A stretch of 64,000 bases of DNA from Sphingomonas sp. 3P27F8 (GTDB lineage: Bacteria; Pseudomonadota; Alphaproteobacteria; Sphingomonadales; Sphingomonadaceae): assembly GCF_005502745.1 (NCBI RefSeq), contig NZ_SCNL01000002.1, forward strand, positions 1 through 64,000. The letters run 5' to 3'. Below are positions 1-10,217 of the stretch, in pieces. Position 1 is the stretch's first letter; each line of letters starts with the position of its first letter. Position numbers and translations under genes: made by a program. The notes under the pieces are model-generated. The model saw only the letters and a program-made list of their open reading frames with translations, did no database searches and had not been told where the DNA came from.

Positions 1-195
1 GCCTATGACAATGTGAAGCGGGACGAGCGCGGCTTCGTCAGCCTGTCGGAGATGGGGCAGCTCACCGCAAACCGCTCCAGCTTCGACGTGCGCAATTACG
101 GTTTCAAGCGGCTGTCGGACCTGATCCAGTCTGTCCCCAATTTCGCAGCCGAGCGTCGCGACGACGGCCGCGTCTTCGTGCGCCGCGTTCGCTAG
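1..195 (+). CDS. LOTUS/OST-HTH domain protein, C-terminal end (5' truncated)
   Basis: The reading frame is open from base 1 to a TAG at 193-195, so the gene starts upstream of the window. The visible 64 residues resemble the OST-HTH/LOTUS fold that closes many bacterial NYN-domain (LabA/DUF88-like) proteins: a GFVSLSEMGQL helix start, then FDVRNYGFKRLSDLIQSVPNF and a basic beta tail. LOTUS domains bind RNA, often G-rich, and the NYN partner is usually a PIN-like nuclease. The nuclease part would lie outside the window, so the link to it is inference from family knowledge. The stop lies 8 bp before the next gene on the same strand. Confidence 0.6.
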   Translation, partial: AYDNVKRDERGFVSLSEMGQLTANRSSFDVRNYGFKRLSDLIQSVPNFAAERRDDGRVFVRRVR

Positions 196-203
196 GAGTT
201 CTC

Positions 204-1826
204 ATGCGCCTCCCTCCCCTCGTCGCGCTCGTCGCCGCGCTCGCCACCCCCGCCGCCGCGCAGACCGATCCGCAGCGCCTGTCGGATACGGTTCGCACCC
301 TCGCCTCGCCCGAATTCGGGGGCCGCTCGCCAGGCACCGCGGGCGAGAAAACGACGATCGAATGGCTGTCGGGTGCGTTCAGAAAGCTCGGGCTGGAGCC
401 GGGCGCGGCGGACGGAAGCTGGGTGCAGCGCGTGCCGCTCATCCACACCCGGATCGGCGCGGGCACGATCAGCGCCGGCGGCGTGCCGCTGGTACAGGGC
501 ACCGACGTGTCGATGACGACGGTGCGCGGGGATGCGCATATCGCGATCAAGGACGCGCCGATCGTGTTCGTGGGCTACGGCGTTTCCGCACCCGAAGCGA
601 AATGGGACGATTTCAAGGGCGTGGACGTGCGCGGGAAGGTTGTCGTCTTCCTTGTCAACGATCCCGATTTCGTGGCGCAGCCGGGCGAGGATGCCGTGGG
701 CCGGTTCGGCGGCAACCGCATGACCTATTACGGCCGCTGGACCTACAAATACGAGGAGGCCGCGCGGCGCGGCGCGGCGGCCGCGCTGATTGTCCACGAT
801 ACCGATGCGGCGGGCTATCCCTGGTCCACCGCCAATGCCTCGAACGGCGAGAATTACGATATCGTGCGTGCGGCGGACGATGCGCGGGTGCCGCTTCAGG
901 GCTGGCTCTCGCACGAGGCGGCGGACAGGCTGTTCGCCTCCGCCGGGCTCGATCTTGCCCGGTTGCGCGTCGCGGCGCGCTCGGCGGCGTTCCGCCCGAT
1001 CGAGCTGAAGCCGCGCTTCTCCGCCGATCTGCCGGTGAAGGCGGAGCGCATCGAGAGCGCGAACGTGATCGCGCGGATCCCCGGCGCGAAGCGGGCGGAC
1101 GAGACGGTGATGTTCGGCGCGCATTGGGACGCCTATGGCGAGGGTCCGCCGGACGCGAGCGGCAAGACGCTGCGCCCCGGCGCGAACGACGATGCGCTCG
1201 GCACCGCCGGCGTGCTGGAGCTGGCACGCCAGTTCAAGGCCGCCCCCAGGCCCGACCGCACCCTCGTCTTCGCCTTGTGGACAGGCGAGGAGCGCGGGCT
1301 GCTCGGCTCCGAATATTATGCCGCGCACCCGCTGTATCCGCTGGCCAGGACCGCCGCGAACCTGACGCTCGACATCCTCCAGACCGGCGGCCCGGCGAAG
1401 GATGTGGTGCTGGTCGGTGCGGGCAATTCCTCACTCGATACGCTGCTTGGCGACGCCGCGAAGGCGCAGGGGCGCGTCATCACGCCCGAATCGGCGAGCG
1501 AGCGCGGGCTGTTCTACCGCGCGGACCATTTCTCGGTCGTGCGGCGCGGCGTGCCATCGCTGCTGCTGATGGCATTGGGCGGCGCGCCGGACCTGAAGGC
1601 AGGCGGCCGCGAGGCGGGGCAGAAGTGGCTGGACGGCTATATGGCCTGCTATCACAAGACCTGCGACGCCTGGTCGTCCGACTGGAACTTCACGGGCGCG
1701 GCGCAGGACGTCGACCTGTTCTTCGCGATGGGCAGGCAATTGTCGAAGGCCGGCGTGTGGCCGCGCTGGAGCGCGGGCAGCGAGTTCCTGGCGGTGCGCA
1801 ACCAGAGCGCGACCGAGCGCAGATAA
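204..1826 (+). CDS. Secreted M28-family zinc aminopeptidase with PA-like insert
   Basis: This is a 540-residue exported peptidase expected to cleave N-terminal residues from peptides in the periplasm or outside the cell. A signal peptide is seen (MRLPPLVALVAALATPAAAQ, cleavage near residue 19). Residues about 100-250 fit a protease-associated domain. The co-catalytic di-zinc site of family M28 is complete: His in HWDAYG (about 306), Asp in GANDDALG (about 328), the Glu pair in GEERG (about 361), Asp in NLTLDI (about 390) and His in YRADHFS (about 442). The start is set by AGGAG 5 bases upstream of the ATG. The gene follows the LOTUS gene by 8 bp and converges on the CYTH gene. The exact peptide specificity cannot be read from the sequence. 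Confidence 0.9.
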   Translation: MRLPPLVALVAALATPAAAQTDPQRLSDTVRTLASPEFGGRSPGTAGEKTTIEWLSGAFRKLGLEPGAADGSWVQRVPLIHTRIGAGTISAGGVPLVQGTDVSMTTVRGDAHIAIKDAPIVFVGYGVSAPEAKWDDFKGVDVRGKVVVFLVNDPDFVAQPGEDAVGRFGGNRMTYYGRWTYKYEEAARRGAAAALIVHDTDAAGYPWSTANASNGENYDIVRAADDARVPLQGWLSHEAADRLFASAGLDLARLRVAARSAAFRPIELKPRFSADLPVKAERIESANVIARIPGAKRADETVMFGAHWDAYGEGPPDASGKTLRPGANDDALGTAGVLELARQFKAAPRPDRTLVFALWTGEERGLLGSEYYAAHPLYPLARTAANLTLDILQTGGPAKDVVLVGAGNSSLDTLLGDAAKAQGRVITPESASERGLFYRADHFSVVRRGVPSLLLMALGGAPDLKAGGREAGQKWLDGYMACYHKTCDAWSSDWNFTGAAQDVDLFFAMGRQLSKAGVWPRWSAGSEFLAVRNQSATERR

Positions 1827-1838
1827 GCCGCGTCAGCC

Positions 1839-1859
1839 TCCGCCGTGCGGCGCGGCGGA
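1839..1859. terminator. Stem-loop between convergent genes, possible bidirectional terminator
   Basis: A 7-bp perfect stem (TCCGCCG / CGGCGGA) with a 7-base loop lies in the 35-bp gap between the stop codons of the M28 peptidase (plus) and the CYTH gene (minus). There is no clear U tract on either side. The terminator role is inferred mainly from position. Confidence 0.35.
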
Positions 1860-1861
1860 CG

Positions 1862-2403
1862 TTATCGTGCCGCGATCAGCAGCGCCGCCGCCGCACGATC
1901 CAGCGCCGCCAGCGCGCCGCCCTGATAGCGCGCATCATGGTTCACCTCGCGCGCTGCCCAGGGCGGGATCGGGATCGCGGCCAGCGCATCCGCGTCGCCG
2001 GCCTCGATCTCGGCGAGCACGAGCCCCTCAAGCCGCTGCGAGAACACGTCCACGGCGAATTCGGCGCCGCCCATCGGCAGCGCGTGTCGCCGCTTGACGA
2101 TCAGCGCCGCCGGCAAGGCGGCGAAGACCTCATATTCGGCAGCGGTGAGATAGGCGTTGACCATCGCGCGGGCGAGCGGATCATCCGCCTCGTATTTTTT
2201 CGCGAGCTTGTACGCGATCTCGCCGGACGCGCTGTCGGTCATGCGGCGCAGGCGCACGCGCGTGGCGGTGATGTAGCGATCCTCGATCAGCACATGCGCG
2301 GGCGGCAGCGCGGGCAGCAACGCCCGCTCAACAAGAAAACGCCGCTCCCGCTCGACATGGCTGTATTTGGGCGCGGCAGCTTCGTCCGCGCCCGTACGCA
2401 TCA

Positions 2404-2404
<1 letters not shown>
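1862..2404 (-). CDS. CYTH-domain protein (triphosphate tunnel metalloenzyme family)
   Basis: About 180 residues matching the single-domain bacterial CYTH/TTM family, which hydrolyses triphosphate substrates inside a beta-barrel tunnel. The signature ExExK/R appears as VERERRF near the N terminus. It is followed by alternating charged strands typical of the tunnel (RVRLRRM, IAYKLAKKY, EYEVF, VKRRH, FAVDVF, LVLAEIE). The chosen ATG at 2404 overlaps the ettA stop by one base (TGATG), which suggests translational coupling. An in-frame GTG at 2407 and an ATG at 2401 are alternatives. The substrate (tripolyphosphate, a nucleoside triphosphate or other) is not determinable here. Confidence 0.8.
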
Positions 2405-4083
<1,679 letters not shown>

Positions 4084-4173
4084 GGCGGTTCGGTGGCTCC
4101 GTCGATCAGATCTTGGCTGCTGGATTTTCGCGCCATGTAGGCGCGCACCGGCCGGTTGGCAATTACGCGCCGC

Positions 4174-4524
4174 TCAGCGCGTGCGGACGATCTCGCAGCC
4201 GACCGCCGCATCGGGATAAATATCCGGCTTAACGGAGCGCACCCGCACCCGCCGGACGCGCGGATCCTCGAAGCACAGCGCCGCGATCGTATCCAACAGC
4301 GTTTCCTGCAGGGCGAAACCGCGCGCTTCGCTCAGCGCGCGGATACGTTCGCGCACGAAATCGTAATCGAGCACCTCGCTGATCGCATCGCAACGCGGCG
4401 GGGACGGATAGTCGACCGTCATCTCCACCGTGAGACGGACACGTTGCGGCGCCTGCTCGTGCGGATGGATGCCAAGCAGCATCCGAACCTCGAGCCCCTC
4501 CAGAATCGTCGTATATTCAGCCAT
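4174..4524 (-). CDS. folB: Dihydroneopterin aldolase FolB
   Basis: A 116-residue FolB-family protein catalysing retro-aldol cleavage of 7,8-dihydroneopterin to 6-hydroxymethyl-dihydropterin in folate synthesis. Family features seen are the early LEVRMLLGIHPHEQ segment with the conserved Glu and Gly-x-x-x-x-E/Q pattern, the central LDYDFVRERIRAL and the C-terminal VRRVRVRSVKPD. ATG at 4524 is preferred over the GTG at 4527. Either overlaps the end of the upstream SDR gene by about 10 bp, so the two are probably translated together. It is the last gene of a folE-SDR-folB operon. Confidence 0.9.
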   Translation of the reverse strand: MAEYTTILEGLEVRMLLGIHPHEQAPQRVRLTVEMTVDYPSPPRCDAISEVLDYDFVRERIRALSEARGFALQETLLDTIAALCFEDPRVRRVRVRSVKPDIYPDAAVGCEIVRTR

Positions 4525-5269
4525 CACGCCCTTCGAACATCACATCGCGATCACGTTTCAGGAAGCGCTGACCGCAATCGACGAATAAATTCTGGCCGGT
4601 CACGCTGCGCGCGTCGAGCAGATAGACGACCGCCTGCGCGATCTGATCGGCCCCCACCGGCCGCTCCAGCAGGTTCGCGCGCGCAACGCGATCGAATTCC
4701 CCGGCGGTCTGATCGCCACTGGGCAGCGTCAGCCCGGGTGAAACCGCGTTGACGCGCACACGCGGCGCGAGCGCCAGCGCCATCATCTCCGTCGCGCCGG
4801 CGAGGGCGTGCTTGGAAAGCGTGTAGGAGAAGAAATCCGGGTTCGGATTGGCGAGCTTCTGATCGAGCAGATTGACGATCGCGCCGTCCTCCAGCCCCGG
4901 TTGCTTCGCCAGCGCCTGGGCGAGAATCGCCGGCGCGAGGCTGTTGACGGCGTACAGCCGCGACGCGAGCGCGGCATCGATCCGTTCCGGCCGATCGAAC
5001 TCGAACAGCGAGGCGCTGTTGACGAGCCCGTCGACGATACCTTCCGCCGCCGCCGCCGCGCGCGCGAACATGGCCGGAAGCTCGCGCGAATCGGCCAGAT
5101 CGCCGGCGACCGTCACGCCGCCCGTCGCGCGCGCCAGCGCCTCCGCCTCCGCACGCGATGTCCCATAATGGATCACCGGCCGATGCCCCGCCGCGGCGAT
5201 CGCGCGGGCGATCGCGGCGCCGAGCCGCTTTGCGCCGCCGGTCACCAGCACGTTGCGGCGGCGCGTCAC
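4517..5269 (-). CDS. folM: SDR-family pteridine reductase-like protein (FolM-like dihydromonapterin/dihydrofolate reductase)
   Basis: A 250-residue short-chain dehydrogenase/reductase. The cofactor motif is TGGAKRLG, which fits the TGX3RXG pattern described for protozoan PTR1 and bacterial FolM, rather than the usual TGX3GXG. The catalytic Tyr and Lys are in SYTLSKHA (YxxxK), and the [10 protein letters not shown] region with Ser/Arg after strand 2 suggests NADPH. Its start overlaps the folE stop by 4 bp and its end overlaps folB, so it sits within a pterin operon. A role reducing dihydromonapterin or dihydrofolate is inferred from motif plus context. A generic SDR is the alternative. Confidence 0.75.
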   Translation of the reverse strand: MTRRRNVLVTGGAKRLGAAIARAIAAAGHRPVIHYGTSRAEAEALARATGGVTVAGDLADSRELPAMFARAAAAAEGIVDGLVNSASLFEFDRPERIDAALASRLYAVNSLAPAILAQALAKQPGLEDGAIVNLLDQKLANPNPDFFSYTLSKHALAGATEMMALALAPRVRVNAVSPGLTLPSGDQTAGEFDRVARANLLERPVGADQIAQAVVYLLDARSVTGQNLFVDCGQRFLKRDRDVMFEGRDG

Positions 5270-5880
5270 CCCTTCTGGCCCATCAGCGCGAGCACCTCCT
5301 TGCGGCTGCGCTCGTCATCGCGGAACACGCCCATCATCCGGCTCGTGACCATCGCCACGCCGGGCGTGCGCACCCCGCGCGCCGTCATGCAGGCGTGGCT
5401 GGCCTCGATCACCACGGCGACCCCCTGCGGCTTCAGGCCGGTCCAGATGCAATCCGCCACTTCCGCAGTCAGCCGTTCCTGCACCTGGAGACGGCGGGCA
5501 AAGGCGTGCAGAACGCGCGCCAGCTTTGAAATGCCGACCACGTGATTGCGGGGCAGATAGGCGATATGCGCCTTCCCGATGATCGGCGCCATATGGTGCT
5601 CGCAATGCGACTGGAAGGGAATATCCTTCAGCAGCACGATCTCATCATATCCCCCGACCTCCTCGAACACGCGCGACAGATGCTTCGCAGGGTCATCGCC
5701 GTAACCCGCGCAATATTCGCGCCAGGCACGCGCGACGCGTTGCGGCGTATCGAGCAGACCTTCGCGCGTGGGATCATCGCCAGCCCAGCGGATGAGCGTT
5801 CGCACGGCTTCCGCTACGTCGCCGGGCACTTCCACCTTGCCATCCGGCGCCCGGCGCTCGCCGGGATTTTGCTCGGTCAC
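5266..5880 (-). CDS. folE: GTP cyclohydrolase I FolE
   Basis: A 204-residue type I GTP cyclohydrolase that converts GTP to 7,8-dihydroneopterin triphosphate, the first step of folate synthesis. Zinc ligands are visible as Cys and His in [11 protein letters not shown] and Cys in [12 protein letters not shown]. The substrate-pocket segments [23 protein letters not shown] and [16 protein letters not shown] C terminus are typical of the family. The length fits. It is the first gene of a minus-strand operon with the FolM-like reductase (ATGA overlap) and folB. Its promoter should lie in 5881-6100, shared divergently with the TonB-dependent receptor. Confidence 0.96.
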   Translation of the reverse strand: MTEQNPGERRAPDGKVEVPGDVAEAVRTLIRWAGDDPTREGLLDTPQRVARAWREYCAGYGDDPAKHLSRVFEEVGGYDEIVLLKDIPFQSHCEHHMAPIIGKAHIAYLPRNHVVGISKLARVLHAFARRLQVQERLTAEVADCIWTGLKPQGVAVVIEASHACMTARGVRTPGVAMVTSRMMGVFRDDERSRKEVLALMGQKG

Positions 5881-6016
5881 ATAATTCTCCCTGATCGATC
5901 ATACCGCATTTGCGAAAACCCTCTCCCAACGCTCCACGACATTAAGTCCCTCAATGCAACTGTTTCCTTTCGGACACAGCCGATACCCCTCCGTGCAACC
6001 GTGGATATGATTTGGT

Positions 6017-6046
6017 TTGACTTCGCAAATTCCCGAACGCTAATCT
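6017..6046 (+). promoter_or_regulatory. Weak candidate sigma-70 promoter of the TonB-dependent receptor
   Basis: TTGACT at 6017-6022 is a good -35 match. The best -10 match 18 bases later, TAATCT at 6041-6046, is poor. It lies about 70 bp upstream of the receptor start in a 233-bp divergent intergenic region. This was judged by eye only. No Fur-like or other operator was recognised in the same gap. Confidence 0.25.
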
Positions 6047-6113
6047 CCATACCGCACCATCAAACCCGCGAAACCGGCAACAGAACGGCGCGGACCTTAG
6101 GAGGGGGATGCAG

Positions 6114-9011
6114 ATGAACAAATCCACTTTGTTGGCCGCATCGGCTTTGACGATCGCTGTTGCCAGCCCCGCATGGGCGCAGCAGGGATCGTCAACCGGC
6201 ACGATGCCGCAGGATATCGTCGTTACCGCGCAGCGCCAGTCGCAAACCCTGCAGGCCGTGCCGATCGCCGTTTCCGCCTTTACGGCGGAATCGCTGGAAA
6301 AGCAGCAGATCGATAACGCCTCCGACCTCCAGCTGACCTTGCCGAACATCACCTTCTCGAAGGGCAATTTCACCGGATCGAGCTTCACGATCCGCGGCAT
6401 CGGCGACCTTTGCGTCGGCATCTCGTGCGACGCGGCGACCGCGATCCATCTGAACGGCACCCCGCTGCTCGCCACCCGCATCTTCGAAACCGAATATTTC
6501 GATCTCGAGCGCGTCGAAGTGCTGCGCGGGCCGCAGGGCACGCTCTTCGGCCGTAACGCCACGTCGGGCGTGTTAAATTTCATCACGGCCAAACCCCGCA
6601 CGGACAAGTTCGCAGCCTCCGGCGAGGCCGAATATGGCAATTACAATTCGGTGCGCGTGAAAGCGATGGTGAACGTGCCGCTCACCGACACGCTCGCCGT
6701 GCGCCTCGCCGGCTTCTATCTGAATCGCGATGGTTATACGACCAACGTGTATAACGGGCAGAAGCTCGACGGCCGCGATATGTGGTCCGTCCGCGGCTCG
6801 ATCCGGTGGGAGCCGACAATCGACACCACGGTCGATCTCGTCGGCAGCTATTTCAAGGAGAAGGACAACCGGCTCCGCATCCAGAAGCAGCTCTGCCAGA
6901 CCGATCCGACCGGCGTCCTCGGCTGTCTGAACAACCGGCTCGATTCGGGCCGGGTCAACAGCAACGCCACCTTGGCGGGCGTGCTGGGCAGCTCGCAGTT
7001 GCTGGGCGTGAACGGCATCCCTGCGCCGCAGAACTTCGCGCTCGGCTCGGTGTACGGCCCGGACAGCTATACGGGCAATCCGATCCTCACCGACCCACGG
7101 CAGGTCTATACGGCTTATTCGCCGACGTACGTTACCGACGAGTTGCAACTGCAGGCGCGGATCGAGCACAACTTTGGCTCGATCAAGGCGCAATTGACGG
7201 GTTTCTATCACGAAACCATGGTTGATTCCTCGCAGGACTATAACCTCGGCGTGCAAAATCGCTCGCTGATCCAGCCAGCGCTGAACAATCTCGCCGCTGC
7301 CGCCGCCGGCGCCTATGGTCCCGCGGTCGGCGCCTATCTGACACCGCTCGCAAATGCCCTGATCCCGAACGGCCCAACCGGAGCCCTGTGCACGTCACAG
7401 CCGGTAGAGAACGGTCTGGGCGTTTTCGGCGGACAGGCGAATTGCAGCAACGTGCCGCTGGCGTTCGACAGGTCCGACCAGAAAACGCACGACTGGTCGG
7501 TGGAAGGCATCATCTCTTCGAACTTCGACGGCAAGTTCAATTTTCTGCTCGGCGGCATTTACGTGAATGCCACGGTCCGCAACGGTGACTATTATGTGAA
7601 TGGCTTCGGGCTGGATTATATTTCAGGGTTGCTTGGCAGCTTTTCTTCTCTTGGAAAATCTACCCCGACATCCCCTATTCCGCCTTCATATCTCGGAACA
7701 CCGTATTTTTATAACAACACGATTTCCTTTGGTCTGAAATCGTACGGCATTTTCGGCGAGACATACTATGATTTCAGCGACAAGCTAAAGCTGACCGTAG
7801 GGGTACGCTATAACAACGACAAGAAGTCGGTCGCTTCCCGATCGACGCTGGCGAGCTTCCTGGTTCCGTACAGCCAGACCGGCAGCGCTTTCGATTCACC
7901 GTTGGGTGTCACCCCCATCAATATTCAAAACGCCGGCTTCGATCGCGTAACTGGTCGAGCCGTTCTCGATTACAAATTCAGCAAAGATCATATGCTCTAC
8001 GCCTCCTATTCGCGCGGGTACAAGTCGGGCGGATTCAATCCTCCGGTTCAGGTGCCAAATCTGGTCGTTTCGTCGACATTCGCGCCGGAGCAGGTGGACG
8101 CGTTCGAAATCGGATCGAAGAATACGTTCGATGGCGGTCGCTTCACGTTAAACCTCACTGGCTTCTATTATAAGTACAAGGGTTTGCAGCTGAGCCGAAT
8201 TGTTGCGCGTACTTCGGTTAACGACAACATCGATGCTGATATCTATGGCGTGGAAGCGGAAGCATTCTTCCGTCCGGCGCCCGACTGGTCGATCAACATG
8301 GGCGCGAGCTACCTCCACACCAAGGTGACGAGCACCAAGCTGTATATAAACCAGCGCGACCCGGGCGGCGGACGTTCGGATGCCGTAATCATCAAGGATA
8401 TCACCAACGCATCCAACTGCGCCGTGATCCCGACCGTGGCAGGCAACGCTACTGCCACTAATACTTTCGTTACCGTGGCCAACGGCCTGATCAGCCCATC
8501 CCTGCAGGGGCCGACAGCGTTTCCTGCCGACGGCGGGATCAAGTCAACCGGCGCATTCAGCGTCTGTTCCGCGCTCGCCGGCGCCGCTTTCGCGCCCTTG
8601 CGTGCCGCTTATGGCGTGGAGGTGCTTGGGGACGGCGTTGCACAAAGCATCAAGGGGAATGAACTGCCGCAGGCGCCAGTGGTGAAATTTTCCGCCGGAA
8701 TCGAAAAGACCTTCAACTTCGACAATGGGATGAGCATCGTGCCACGCGCCGATCTCACCTACACTGGCGAGAGCTACGGCAATATCTTCAACGGCCGTGT
8801 CAATCGCATCCCCGGCTATGAGGTCGCCAACGCGCAGATTCAGCTCAATGGCCCGGATAACCGCTGGTTCGTGCGCGGCTTCATCCAGAACATCTTCAAC
8901 AACAACGCCATCACGGGTGAGTATCTGACCGATCAGTCATCCGGCCTGTTCACCAATATCTTCACGCTCGAACCCCGCCGCTATGGCGTAGCTGCCGGGT
9001 TCAAGTTCTGA
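6114..9011 (+). CDS. TonB-dependent outer-membrane receptor
   Basis: A 965-residue TonB-dependent receptor for energised uptake of a nutrient across the outer membrane. Visible parts are a signal peptide (to about residue 24, ASPAWAQ), a TonB-box-like stretch DIVVTAQR, a plug domain with VPIAVSAFTAESL, IRGIG and VEVLRGPQGTLFGRNATSG, then a long beta-barrel ending in the outer-membrane Phe (GVAAGFKF). ATG 6114 is chosen over 6108 because AGGAGG at 6099-6104 is then 9 bases away instead of 3. The plug resembles the Sphingomonad receptor group often linked to plant-derived or aromatic substrates, but no substrate gene is adjacent, so the ligand is unknown. Bases about 7610-8250 look much poorer in GC than the rest. 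Confidence 0.93.
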   Translation: MNKSTLLAASALTIAVASPAWAQQGSSTGTMPQDIVVTAQRQSQTLQAVPIAVSAFTAESLEKQQIDNASDLQLTLPNITFSKGNFTGSSFTIRGIGDLCVGISCDAATAIHLNGTPLLATRIFETEYFDLERVEVLRGPQGTLFGRNATSGVLNFITAKPRTDKFAASGEAEYGNYNSVRVKAMVNVPLTDTLAVRLAGFYLNRDGYTTNVYNGQKLDGRDMWSVRGSIRWEPTIDTTVDLVGSYFKEKDNRLRIQKQLCQTDPTGVLGCLNNRLDSGRVNSNATLAGVLGSSQLLGVNGIPAPQNFALGSVYGPDSYTGNPILTDPRQVYTAYSPTYVTDELQLQARIEHNFGSIKAQLTGFYHETMVDSSQDYNLGVQNRSLIQPALNNLAAAAAGAYGPAVGAYLTPLANALIPNGPTGALCTSQPVENGLGVFGGQANCSNVPLAFDRSDQKTHDWSVEGIISSNFDGKFNFLLGGIYVNATVRNGDYYVNGFGLDYISGLLGSFSSLGKSTPTSPIPPSYLGTPYFYNNTISFGLKSYGIFGETYYDFSDKLKLTVGVRYNNDKKSVASRSTLASFLVPYSQTGSAFDSPLGVTPINIQNAGFDRVTGRAVLDYKFSKDHMLYASYSRGYKSGGFNPPVQVPNLVVSSTFAPEQVDAFEIGSKNTFDGGRFTLNLTGFYYKYKGLQLSRIVARTSVNDNIDADIYGVEAEAFFRPAPDWSINMGASYLHTKVTSTKLYINQRDPGGGRSDAVIIKDITNASNCAVIPTVAGNATATNTFVTVANGLISPSLQGPTAFPADGGIKSTGAFSVCSALAGAAFAPLRAAYGVEVLGDGVAQSIKGNELPQAPVVKFSAGIEKTFNFDNGMSIVPRADLTYTGESYGNIFNGRVNRIPGYEVANAQIQLNGPDNRWFVRGFIQNIFNNNAITGEYLTDQSSGLFTNIFTLEPRRYGVAAGFKF

Positions 9012-9019
9012 TGCTGGGT

Positions 9020-9049
9020 GGCCCCGGTTTCCTTCGGGGAACCGGGGCC
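9020..9049 (+). terminator. Strong hairpin terminator after the TonB-dependent receptor
   Basis: A 13-bp stem (one G-T wobble) with arms 9020-9032 and 9037-9049 closes on a UUCG tetraloop at 9033-9036, an exceptionally stable loop. It begins 8 bases after the receptor stop. The tail (TTCCC) is only weakly U-rich, so it may also act as a 3'-end stabiliser. Confidence 0.7.
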
Positions 9050-9213
9050 TTCCCAAATCAGCCGGACATCCAGGCTCGCCCCTGCGACGAAACCGGGCGC
9101 TATCGCCATGCTAAGGCGTGACATTGACGAAAAGGAGGCGCACAAGCGTGGCGCGCTCACGAAGGCGTGATTCCGATAGAGGCCGGTCAACCGGCGCAAC
9201 AGGAAGGAATACA

Positions 9214-9474
9214 ATGGCTACGACTACCAAGAGCGGCGGCATCCACGCGCCCGTCCAGCCCTCCCCGGAGCTGGGCGCGATCGTCGGCAACGACAAGCTG
9301 CCGCGCAGCCAGGTGATCAGCAAGGTGTGGGATTACATAAAGTCGCACAAGCTGCAAAATCCCGAGAACAAGCGCGAAATTCTTGCCGATGAAAAGCTCA
9401 AGAAGGTTTTCGGCAGGGACAAGGTGACGATGTTCGAGATGAACAAATATATCTCGCAGCACGTGAAGGCCTGA
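9214..9474 (+). CDS. Stand-alone SWIB/MDM2-domain protein
   Basis: An 86-residue small basic protein consisting almost entirely of one SWIB domain. The fold is recognisable from LGAIVGNDKLPRSQVISKVWDYIKSHKLQNPENKREILADEKLKKVFGR followed by the VTMFEMNKYISQHV helix. In eukaryotes SWIB sits in BAF60 chromatin remodelling factors. In bacteria single-domain forms occur in chlamydiae and several alphaproteobacteria, with no settled function. The start is set by AGGAAGGA 5-11 bases before ATG 9214. An upstream in-frame ATG at 9118 would add a low-complexity Arg-rich stretch and is not favoured. It is monocistronic and followed by its own terminator. Confidence 0.88.
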   Translation: MATTTKSGGIHAPVQPSPELGAIVGNDKLPRSQVISKVWDYIKSHKLQNPENKREILADEKLKKVFGRDKVTMFEMNKYISQHVKA

Positions 9475-9483
9475 AGCCTGCTT

Positions 9484-9517
9484 CGGCGCCGGTCGCGCAA
9501 GATCGGCGCCGCTTTAT
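9484..9517 (+). terminator. Rho-independent terminator of the SWIB gene
   Basis: An 11-bp stem (CGGCGCCGGTC / GATCGGCGCCG, one wobble) with a 6-base loop at 9495-9500 is followed by CTTTATC. It starts 10 bases after the SWIB stop codon. Confidence 0.65.
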
Positions 9518-9594
9518 CGCTTACCGCTGCCAGTTGGCGCGGCACTTTCCAATCGCGATAGTTCGGGCGAAGCCGTAAACGGCGGCGCAAGATC

Positions 9595-9671
<77 letters not shown>

Positions 9672-9785
9672 CGGCCACGATCGCCCTAGAGGCTGGACCG
9701 GGAGCGGTCAATCGAGTTGCTCGCGCAGCGGCCGTACCATTGCACGGGCCGGCGCGTTCTTCTCCAGCGCCGCGAAATAGACATG

Positions 9786-10217
9786 TCAGTTGAGAGATTC
9801 GGGCGGCCGAACCGGCAGTGGCAATGGCGCGACCGGCACCCCTTCGTCGATCAGCGCCTTCGCCTCGGCGGGGGTCGCCTGTCCGTGGATCGAGCCATGC
9901 TCGCGCTCGCCAAGATGCATCGACCGGGCTTCCTCGGCGAACCGGCTGCCGACCCACTGCGATCCCTCCAGCGCCCGCGCCTGCGCCGCCGCGAGCGCTT
10001 CAAGCGCGCGCTTCATCTGGTCGGGCGCGGCAGCCGCGGCAGCGCGCTCTCCCTTTGGCGCGACGCGCGGCGCCATCACAGCCTTGGTGATATCGGTCGA
10101 GCCGCACAACGGGCAGGCGATCAGCCCGCCGGCACGCTGCCCTTCGAACGCCTCCGAAGAAGCGAACCATGTCTCGAAAACGTGGTCATCCGGGCACCGC
10201 AGATCGAATACGATCAC
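9786..10217 (-). CDS. DUF1178 family protein
   Basis: A 143-residue protein of the uncharacterised DUF1178 family, common in alpha- and betaproteobacteria. The N terminus MIVFDLRCPDDHVFETWF followed by CPLCGS provides Cys residues that look like a small zinc ribbon. The C-terminal half holds the conserved ALEGSQWVGSRFAEEARSMHLGE and EAKALIDEGVPVAPLPLP segments. Its start overlaps the stop of the nitrilase-like gene by 4 bp (ATGA), placing it last in a ComF-glutaredoxin-nitrilase-DUF1178 operon. No biochemical function is established. Confidence 0.88.
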   Translation of the reverse strand: MIVFDLRCPDDHVFETWFASSEAFEGQRAGGLIACPLCGSTDITKAVMAPRVAPKGERAAAAAAPDQMKRALEALAAAQARALEGSQWVGSRFAEEARSMHLGEREHGSIHGQATPAEAKALIDEGVPVAPLPLPVRPPESLN

